Positions 55,936 to 64,000 of a DNA stretch of 64,000 bases are shown in pieces. Within the stretch, counting starts at the first letter, position 1. The number at the start of each line of letters is the position of its first letter. The stretch comes from Bolinopsis microptera. Taxonomy: Eukaryota > Ctenophora > Tentaculata > Lobata > Bolinopsidae. The notes below the pieces were generated by a model. It saw only the letters and a program-made list of their open reading frames with translations, ran no database searches and had not been told where the DNA came from. Location: contig NC_087076.1 of the NCBI RefSeq assembly GCF_026151205.1, forward strand, positions 20,950,828-21,014,827, given 5' to 3'. The position numbers were made by a program, and so were the translations under genes.

Positions 55936-58900
55936 TTACTGTGGATCGTCAAAGATATCTGCAATACTGCTGTAATTCGTTATAGCCTCTGAAAATGTTT
56001 AAACTTTACGCACATTCTTTCAAGGTAAACCCGAGAGTTTCCACGACACTGTTTACTGTTATCCTTACTTAAACAAGTTTCATAGCTGCACGGATGTTGG
56101 ATAATGAAACTAGTGCTAAATATGATGATTTTAAAGTCGCGTACCTGATTCTTCAGCAATAATCTTCAATGGAGGAGGCGTATCTTCTTTAGGAGGAGAT
56201 GGAGGAGGTTCTATAGGTTTGGGTTTGATCCTTCTACCATTCTTACCGTACAGAACTTTCGGTTTTTCTGGAACTTTCTTCGTCTGTTGCTGCTTCACTG
56301 GTAGTTTCGAGCCGGGTATTCTTGAACCAGGTTTAGGTTTGTTATGAGTTGTCCTGTTGTTTTTATTGTTGTTATTCATCGTTCGTTGGCGCTGGACGGA
56401 TGACAATTCCCTCTCCTAAAATAATGTTATATGATACATATTATTTCAAGAGAAATAATCATTAAATCCTCAATCGAGAATAAAATGATAAACGATTCAC
56501 AACACTTTGAATTGGTGAAGGCAAGACTGTTAAATGTAGTAACCTGAAGTTGGATAAGTTTAGATTCTGCTGGAAGAACAGAGTTTTCTCGGCTCATGGT
56601 CTGACAGGAGACCTCGTGAACAGTTTGTGTGGCAGCATTGGACACATATCGTACAGACTGTTGCACTGGTGCTGGCTGTTGTACAAATACATGTTGCTGT
56701 GTTGGAGCTGGCTGCTGCACTGGTTGTTGTACTGGTTGTTGTACTGGCTGTTGTACTGGCTGCTCGACAGTTTCTTGAACGGGTGGTGGATCGGGGGTCT
56801 GAAGGTAATAAAGTTAAAAATTAGGTAGAGGCCTTGAACAATGCAAAGGGTGATTTTGAAACGTTAACCCTCCTAGGGGTACTGATTTGAAATGTAAGGT
56901 TAACTTAAATCAAACTATTAGCTTAGATAGGAAAATATCAGAACTAACATGAACAAGTGCTCGACCACTTTTTGGTCCTTGCGCTTTATTTGGTGGTCTA
57001 TTTGATTTATTAGTTGCAGCAACTGAGCTATTGCGCTGATTCCTCATTTGTATTTCTTGGATTGGTGGCTCCTCTTCCGGCTACGAATGATACGAGCAGT
57101 TAGTAAAGATGGCAAATACCTTAATTGCTATTATTTAGCATTCTATTGAAATGATGATGATCAATAAATCATAAATTAAACACTCCGTGTCCTTACCACA
57201 GTTGATCTCGTGTTAACGTTCTCATCCTGATCATTTCCGAAAGCTGACCTGCTTCTCTTGCTTCGCTTCTCCTCCTTTCGCTTTCTTGTTTGCCTCCTCA
57301 ATCTTTTGCCTCATCTCCTGGATCTGCTGCAACTGCGCTGCTTCTTTTTGTCTTCTTTTCTCCTGTTCTAACCTCACTTCCTCGGCCATTAACCTCTTTT
57401 CCTCCTCGATCCTCTTCATTTGTAGCTCCTCCTCTCGTTTTATCTTATCTTTCTCTTCCTTCTTGAGGCGTTCTCTTTCCTCTACTTGCTGTCTAATCAT
57501 TTCCTGAAGTAAGGAGAGTCAACAGGCCCTTTTTACTAGACTTTTAAATTATAAGAAAACAAAGAAGAAACAACAGTCAAGGGATACGTAAATCAAACAT
57601 GTGGACAACTCGTCAAATTAATAAAGCAGAAATTATAAATAATGACCTGATTTTCCCGGGCCCGTTTTCTAGCGTCTGTTCTCCTCTCCAACTCCTCAGG
57701 ATCAACCCATGCACCCTGTCCTAACATTCGGCCTTGAGTGGGACTTTCAGAAGTCTGTCGTGCTGGAGTTCTGGAGGCTAGGTGCTGAACTTGGGGAGGC
57801 TGCATGGTTACATTAGGTGACTGTTGAGTGTATACAGGGATATTGGGGGGTTGTTGGGGAATGTTTGGAGGGTAGTTATTGGGTTGTTGAGCAATGTTTG
57901 GAGGGACTTGCTGAAGATTCATTGCTGCGGGGTTATTGTACGCAGGTGCAGGTTGATAATTTGGCACCGTAGAACGGACACCAGTTGGAATGGAAGCTGG
58001 GTACGGTGACTTGTGTCTCAGCATTTTGTCTTGCTGATCTCTCTGTTTCTTTTCTCTAACTTGCGCTTCTGTAACAGAAAATTGATTTCTATATTTGTTT
58101 AATAATCGACATTTATTTCACATTGAGGTAAGAAGCAGTTAATTACGCAGAATCTTTACTAGATTTACTCTCTGTGACATACCTAGTTCCTGAACCCATT
58201 TCTGTCTCGCTACCTCCTGCGCTGATCTGTTGTCTTGTGGTTCACCACCGGTTATACTAAAACTCTGGTGGTAATGACCTGTGGGGAGGTGCTTGTAAGA
58301 TATCCTCAAATCATAGGGAATGTTAATCTGGTTACAATTGATGGCTTGATTATCTATAATTCCAGGGAGTTTGAGGTACGGAAATAAAACTGCAATCTGC
58401 AAAGTTCTGGTGTCTAGAGTTCATCATAAATGAAACACAAAACCGTATATCGCTCCTACTCGTAGTGGAGCATTATCTGGCACTCTGTATTTGTCAAAAC
58501 GAACATTTGAAGAATTAACTATGGATTGTGCCACTTACTGTTCATAGGTTTCGCTTCATTTACGGCAGGTGTTGGTTCCATTACTTGTTGGGAACCGACA
58601 ACTTGTTGATTTAAATGAGGCTGCCCATTAGGAACAACACCCACATTGCCAGACTGTGCAGCAATTAAACCATTTTGCTGCATTACCATTCCAGTTTGGT
58701 GAGGCACAAATGATTGCTGATTGCTCTCCTCGGGCCTCACATTATAAACTCTTTGTGCAGAGAAAGAAGGAGTGGGTGGCAACGGCTGCTGAGAGGCTAT
58801 TCTCAAAGCATTGTCCACCACGACTCTATCAGCTACAGTACTTCTCATTGCTTGTTGTTGGGTTCTCTTCGCTTGATATGGGTCCACATACCCAGTGTTG

Positions 58901-60105
58901 AAAATATTCGACTGATTTTTCATGTAAAAATTGTTTTGACTGGCCCTGACATTTTGCTGCTGTTGCACAGGATCTTCAGGTGGTGCTGCAACTGGGTATT
59001 GATAGGTTGGGACGGGCTGAGTCTGAACAACTTCAACAGGAGGAGCTTGGTGTTGGATTGGAGCCTCAGGTTGGGGTGGCTGAGAGGAGTATACTTGAAC
59101 ATTTGATGGAGGAACTGTCTTTGGTTCATTACGTGACTGTTGTTGTTTTGGAGAGTTTGATTTGGCAGCTTTTGGAGGGTTTGTTGATCTTTTAGGACCT
59201 GAGAAAAGATTAGATTGTTCAAAATTTGGTAGGTTAGGTTCAGATCTTGTTAATTAAAATTAAAAGCAAATCTCAGTATAATCTGTTCAGTGTTCACATT
59301 ATTATTTCTTTACTTGATGATTTGAACTTTATGAGCAGGTATTTTACTTGAAAAACCGACATTTTGCAATAATAGGGCTATACGAACCCTTGTTTCTTTC
59401 GCCTACAACTGGCTCAGGTTTCACTCTGTGATGTCTTGTCTTCTGGACAGGAGGTGGTCTTGCTCTACTTTGCACCTAAATTTACAATCAGTTCACATCA
59501 ATATAAAAATGTGTAAGTTTGCTGGAACTGAAAGATACATTTGAAGCTAACTTTAAAGTCTTAAAATTTGGTTGCTAAATACCTTGGGAGCTACATTACT
59601 CTTCTGTACTGCATTAGTGTTGCCTGCTTGCTGCTGACCTAAAATGAAGTTATGTTTTATAGAATATATTATATATGTTCTGCAATATGAGATATTATTA
59701 TGAAGGCAGATAAAGAAGCCCAAACCCTGCAATGCAGGGTTTGGGCTTAACTTCTGAATTCAAAGATATAATAATGGTCGCCATTTTTCAAGAAGTTATT
59801 GGTCTCAGCATCAATGTAGCGAAATTTTATTTCGCAAATTAGGTAAGTTACCAATAAAGCTACACTGATTGTATCTTATAGATTGTTACCTCTTCTGCGC
59901 CTAGTGCGAGCATTTCCCTGTAGATTAGATTGCAGAGAAGCTAGAAAATCATCAGCAGGTCTCCTAAGACAATTATATTGTCAAAGATTAATAACTTGAT
60001 ACTGATACATTAATATCAAAAACGTATAAATATTTAAAACTAATGGAAATTAGAAAATTATGAACAGCTTCCTTGTTACCTGGGCTGAGTTGCACTAACG
60101 GACAT
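55936..60105 (-). CDS. CCDC66-like coiled-coil protein, complete gene of 12 or 13 exons
   Basis: Exons on the minus strand: 60,105-60,080 (ATG), 59,963-59,890, 59,638-59,583, 59,475-59,388, 59,198-58,539, 58,389-58,183, 58,068-57,647, 57,503-57,197, 57,080-56,949, 56,798-56,544, 56,415-56,145, 55,988-55,936 (stop). All borders are GT-AG and the phases agree, except that 57,503-57,197 carries one extra base or a 22-nt GT-AG unit (57,248-57,227). The product is about 842-849 residues. Features: a basic Pro-rich N-terminus; a Gln/Pro-rich middle; ARQKWVQELEAQ near 360-372; WVDPEELERR; a strong charged coiled coil at about 512-596 (ERERLKKEEKDKIKREEELQ onward); QPVQ repeats near 665; and a C-terminal IADIFDDPQ. 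KW-QEL followed by the Glu/Arg coiled coil resembles CCDC66, a centrosome/cilium microtubule-associated protein. CSPP1-like is an alternative. Confidence 0.75.
59716..59748. repeat. Perfect 16-bp inverted repeat in an intron of the CCDC66-like gene
   Basis: The arms AAGCCCAAACCCTGCA and TGCAGGGTTTGGGCTT are separated by a single A. The stem would be stable and GC-rich in an AT-rich intron. Confidence 0.9.
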
Positions 60106-60860
60106 AGATATCAGCAACCTCCAGTAACATAACCTGATATAGATAATTAGATTCGGCTATCACATCTCATAATGTTTTAAAATAAATAGCAAATAGAGAT
60201 TTAAATTCAAATTCTGTGTTTTAGGCTCTATAGTTTAGCTAAAACAAATATTGTAGATACTTTAAAGCTTAAAACTTTAAAAACTTTATTACGTATAGAG
60301 TTTCAGCAAATTTGTTACTATTCATTCTACTAGAAAATACTTCTGTGTCTTTGTTATACAAGCAAATATCATATTATCATCCCAAGTTAGAGACAGAAAG
60401 ATAATAAACTTGGATATCATGTATTTCAAACAGGGATAGAATAAGCACTGAGGTTGTTTAAGGTTCTTTCCTATAGAGTATTTGTGAGTAAAATGTTTCT
60501 ACCCCAACCTTGATTGCCACTGAATTTTTTACATGTACCGTAATCCCATCAGAAACGCAAGGTCGCTATCTTCTTCCATAAAGCAAATCAGAGTACTTAA
60601 TGGTTATTCAGTAAAATAAAACTAGCAGTCAGGGACAAAAAGTCATACACCAAATGGGCATGTTATATTTTAATGAATTGTTTTACATCTTTTGAGTCTG
60701 TGAAATACAAATGTGCTAAAAATTAAACTTCTTGTTTCATTGAAATATCTTGTTTCGTTGAGTATTTACTGATTAGTTTGAAAAATGAAAATGCACTAAT
60801 TATGCAATAGCATAACTCTCTGCTTTGGAATGAACAGATTAAGGCTTTTCAATATCTAAA
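60106..60860. other. Upstream region of the CCDC66-like gene
   Basis: AT-rich with no exon recognised. The promoter of the minus-strand gene should lie here, but no motif was distinctive enough to call. Confidence 0.35.
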
Positions 60861-60861
60861 G

Positions 60862-62157
60862 CCAACAGAATGATATGTTGGATTGTTAGAAATCTGATTA
60901 TCAGGGAAAGATCTGTGATGATATCAATTTACAATGCTTTGATAAGACCCCATTTAGAAGTAAAACAAAATTTAAATTTTATTGCCATTACAATGAATAA
61001 TAATATCATAATAAATATAAGTAGACATCCGATAATAAACTTGTTACATCCAGTACAACCCAAGATGTCAGCCGACGCGACTTACAAAAATAAAGAAAGC
61101 TAGCATGTTCATTGTTGATAGTTTTTCTAACGAGCATACTTAGGCTGTACGGAAATAGCTTTAATGTTTAATTCTACGTCATATTAAAAACATTACATCA
61201 TTTTTGCTAGATACAAAAATAAATTTTAAAATAAATAACTCTTTTGCTGCTAAGGCGCGGCACCGCGCTGGGTCCACATGTTATACAGCGTGTAGCAACA
61301 CAGCGCTGAAAATATAAGATGATTGAGCTATAACATTATATAAGCGGTGCGCCGCGCCTAAACCTAAAACCATAAACTTTAAATTGTAAATATTGTCAAG
61401 ATATTTAAACGAGTTTTGCGAAATAATATGACATGCTGACTTCGTAGGATATTACAATTATACCCGTGCCAGTTCCAAATGTGAGTCAGCAGCTTAAACC
61501 AAAAGCAGTTGGCAAAAGGAGCCAGTTACCCGCCTAGAGTATTGTGTTCAATTGTGGAGTACAGTTGCGGCTCATGGAAGTTGGGGGATCATCTTGGAGC
61601 TGGAGAGAATCCAGAGGCGGTTTACCCATCTGTTTGACGAGGTGGGTACTCTTCCATACAGTCGTCGACTGGAAATCCTCAATTCAACAATGCTGATAGA
61701 GCGGCTAATATGTGGGGACCTCATTGAATCTTTTAAAATTATAAGTGGTTTGGCCAATTACGGAGCTGGTTTGTTCAGTATGAGCAGATCTGGTCTTAAT
61801 GTGGTATCAAACAGTAGATGCAGTAAAAGTAGCAGTAAAATGAAGAAAGTCCACAGTTCTTTTATTCCGGAGAGTGTGAGACCATATAATTGGAACAAAC
61901 TCCCCCCGGATGTCAAGAATTGTGGCACAGTGTTAAGTTTTAAAATAAGATTAGAGGCTTTTAAAAAAGAGACTATTTTAAACGGATCTGTAAATGATAG
62001 TCATTTTTGGTATGTTTCAGACGAAGTATTAGGAAAGCTTGAGGGATTAAATTATGCTACTAATAAAGAGAAGCACAATGAATATCTTATGTGTAATCCT
62101 CATATTGCTAAAAAACGCTTTATCAACTTATATAGTAGTGGAAAGTATGTAAATTAG
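60862..62157 (+). pseudogene. CR1/Jockey-like LINE 3' end, split by an insertion
   Basis: 60,862-60,957 encodes KANRMICWIVRN, then IYNALIRPHLE. The sentence resumes at about 61,531 with RLEYCVQLWS, then LERIQRRFTHLFDEVG, YSRRLEILN, RLICGDLIESFKIISGL, FIPESVRPYNWNKLPPDVKN and a stop at 62,155-62,157. This is the usual C-terminal region after the RT of CR1-type elements. The downstream frame is intact over about 200 codons, which suggests a fairly young copy apart from the insertion. Upstream RT blocks are missing, so it is 5'-truncated. Confidence 0.8.
60958..61530. mobile_element. Insertion of about 570 bp splitting the LINE
   Basis: The LINE reading breaks exactly at ...CATTTAGA and resumes at CCTAGAGTATTG, so TAGA is present on both sides and may be a short target duplication. 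The insert is AT-rich except for 61,252-61,365, where GGCGCGGCACCGCGC and GCGGTGCGCCGCGCC are near-inverted. I see no terminal inverted repeats and no gene. Confidence 0.5.
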
Positions 62158-62918
62158 ATTCATTTTAACTTGAGTGTTCAGGCCAATAGATTTTAGATAA
62201 TTTAAAACTTTAGTAGATATATTTTGATGTGTGTGATCCATTCGACTGAAACATTTTAGCAGCGAGTTTGGAGCTGAGTTTGTAGGTTTACAACCTACCA
62301 GGACGCGCGCCGAGTTGGACTCGTCGACGGTCCTGAGTTTGTAAAGCTTTCGTACACTCGCCTTTGACGTTTCTCTGAACAGCTCGCACTGGGTGTGCTT
62401 TTCAAAGTTTTGTTAATTTCTTTTAAAATATTCCAAGTATTTAATATTTGAGTGCATATATCATATAATATAGATTCTGAATCATATAATTTTTTATAAA
62501 ATTATTCAAACAATATACACATAATATAGCAATGACCCTATATAAAATCTACCCTTTAAGAATTAAAAAAAGTTTCCTAAACAATCAAAAATTATTAAGA
62601 TCTAGACTGTCTCTATCAACAATGGTTTTTCTCGCACCTCTGTCTCCACGGAGAGAAATCACTGTTGTTTTTAGGATTTCAAAGCGAAGGCGCTTTCTAA
62701 TGTATCATACAGCATCCGAGTACCTCTGGCCAGTGTGGTACTCCATCTTACTGGCAAACTTTCTGAATCATATAACATATAATCATATTGCACATAGAGT
62801 ACAGGAATCCGCAAAGTTAAAATTGCAATCTTTTGATCGGCCCAAAATGAGACTTTTCTGGAGCATGGAGATTTTGAGATATCTCAAAATCTAAGTTGTC
62901 TCATGAATTTCCTCCTGC
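62158..62918. other. Non-coding stretch with a family A fragment
   Basis: 62,282-62,335 is family A (GTAGGTTTACAACCTACC, then GGACGCGCGCCGAGTTGGAC). The 120-codon frame at 62,532-62,894 has no family likeness, and I do not call it a gene. Confidence 0.5.
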
Positions 62919-63004
62919 AGCAGTTAGCAGCAGTTAGCAGCAGTTAGCAGCAGTTAGCAGCAGTTAGCAGCAGTTAGCAGCAGTCAGCAGTAGTTAGCAG
63001 CAGT
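62919..63004 (+). repeat. 10-bp tandem repeat (CAGCAGTTAG)n
   Basis: About eight and a half units with two single-base variants (CAGTCAG, CAGTAG) near the end. Confidence 0.95.
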
Positions 63005-63029
63005 TTCTTTGCACTATAGTCCCCATGTG

Positions 63030-63225
63030 TTTTGATTGACAATGTCAATCCGTCGAGATCGTTGCTTTGCGAAGCAGAGCAACGATCGACGACGATGCGA
63101 AGCAAGAATGCTAGAACACATGGTTGGAGGACTTCGCCGCTTCGACGCGCCGCGCAAACTAGCATTCTTGCTTTACATCGACGATCTCGATGGGTTCATA
63201 TCGTCAATCATATCAAGCCCCAGCC
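63030..63225. repeat. Family E palindromic GC-rich repeat
   Basis: GATGTCAATCCGTCGAGATC-like sequence opens it. Nested hairpins follow: GATCGTTGCT with AGCAACGATC (63,058-63,087), and GCGAAGCAAGAATGCTAG facing CTAGCATTCTTGC. A single-arm relative lies at 34,800-34,890. The whole unit reads as a head-to-head pair of that arm. Confidence 0.7.
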
Positions 63226-63512
63226 AGTTCTGTTAATTGATGATGTCAATTCATGGCAGCTCGGCGCGGCACAGTAGCGCATCTCGCCGATCTAGCCTCA
63301 TTGAGTGCGCGGCGCGGCACAGTAACGCACGCGCATCGCGCTACAACCAGTTCTGTAGATTAAAGGGTTTAAGGCAGATGTTCTTTTTGAAACAAATTGT
63401 ATAATTTGTCGTGTGCGCTGCATGCGCTTAATATAACTTATTAGGTGCCATTGATCTCTTGCTAGCGGTGCTTAGAAGTTAAATAAATCACGCGCCTGCC
63501 AACGCGTTGCAG
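63226..63512. other. GC-rich non-coding stretch
   Basis: GGCGCGGCACAGTA occurs twice (63,263 and 63,310). No gene was recognised. Confidence 0.4.
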
Positions 63513-63830
63513 GTTGCTCTATCCAGAGCCCTTGCGCTTGCATTAGCGCGCGCCCGCAGTGGCGCGAAAGCACATGGTTAGGTGAAGCCAACGCGTAGTG
63601 CGTATTTACTTACCATGGCCTGGTACTTCACATAGCCATGCCATGTGTATACGCGTACTGCGCTTGTTTCATGTCACAAGCTTCACATAGCCATGTGCCT
63701 ACGCGTACTACTGCGTGACGCGCTTGTTTCACGGTCGCGCGCTACTGCAAGCGAGAGGGCTCTGGTTAGAGCAAGTCACAAGCTACTGCAAGTGAGAGGG
63801 CTCTGGTCAGAGCAAGCCTGGTACTTATGG
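63513..63830. repeat. Family D repeat (copy 2) with local duplications
   Basis: 63,513-63,590 matches 2,588-2,700. Two direct duplications follow: CTTCACATAGCCATG, ACGCGTACT and CGCTTGTTTCA at about 63,628-63,680 and again at 63,680-63,732; and GCTACTGCAAGCGAGAGGGC, TCTGGTTAGAGCAAG at 63,741-63,775 and again at 63,780-63,815. The second pair is an inverted form of the family D opening. Confidence 0.65.
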
Positions 63831-64000
63831 GCGGCGCTCAGCCGAATCTCTATTCATATGTTTATGAACATATAGGTAATATATAACAGGACACAAAACG
63901 TACTTGGAAATAAAACACATCCGTGAAATAGAATTTAAATAAATACGATAATAATAACTCATTAGTCATAATCAACAATGATAGCGAATATAATATTTTT
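63831..64000. other. AT-rich window end
   Basis: TCATATGTTTATGAACATATA forms a small inverted repeat at 63,855-63,872. Nothing else was recognised. Confidence 0.35.

Noticed and set aside
57286..57507. Plus-strand Ser/Phe/Cys-rich ORF
   Set aside because: It is the antisense shadow of the CCDC66-like coiled-coil exon.
62532..62894. 120-codon plus-strand ORF
   Set aside because: Composition looks non-coding, it resembles no domain I know, and it is surrounded by repeats.
1..64000. tRNA, rRNA or snRNA genes
   Set aside because: By eye I found no A-box/B-box pair with a cloverleaf and no conserved rRNA or snRNA stretch; a covariance-model search would be needed to exclude them.

Overview
The window is nuclear DNA from an animal. 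The evidence is GT-AG introns of ordinary length, a Dbl-type Rho GEF, a GPI-type alpha-carbonic anhydrase, a CCDC66-like coiled-coil gene, a B9D1-like exon, many non-LTR retrotransposon remnants, DNA-transposon derivatives, and (TTAGGG)n-type interstitial repeats. Gene content and repeat style suit an invertebrate; the sequence alone does not settle the phylum. No prokaryotic, organellar or CRISPR features were seen. There is a 100-N scaffold gap at 13,248-13,347.

Layout. 34-838 (minus): 5' half of a NUBP2/CFD1-like Fe-S assembly ATPase. 2.6-6.2 kb: GC-rich interspersed repeats and nested inverted-repeat elements. 7.4-9.0 kb: decayed transposon-derived coding blocks (minus). 10.5-12.5 kb: two broken LINE fragments (RT; RNase H). 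14.26-14.77 kb: a 15-bp satellite. 16.7-29.67 kb (plus): a 14-exon DH-PH Rho GEF whose introns hold minisatellites, a corrupted-looking 1.3-kb block and a telomere-like array. 31.16-32.19 kb (minus): single-exon carbonic anhydrase, convergent with the GEF. 33.0-33.6 kb: a hAT-type element with an 8-bp target duplication. 35.37-35.51 kb (plus): a frameshifted B9D1-like exon. 36.7-54.4 kb: one very large imperfect palindrome (arms about 8.6 kb, spacer about 0.4 kb) made of LINE fragments and repeats. 55.07-55.15 kb (plus): an orphan terminal exon. 55.94-60.1 kb (minus): a complete CCDC66-like gene. 60.9-62.2 kb: a LINE 3' end split by an insertion. 62.2-64.0 kb: GC-rich repeats again.

Exons of the multi-exon genes were assembled by hand; the GEF reading frame closes across all 14 exons. 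CCDC66 and B9D1 are ciliary/centrosomal genes in known animals, but they are separated here by the palindrome and no functional coupling can be claimed. The most striking structure is the 17.7-kb palindrome. It may be a real inverted duplication, but the arm divergence and the reuse of its own pieces at both edges also fit a fold-back long-read assembly artefact.
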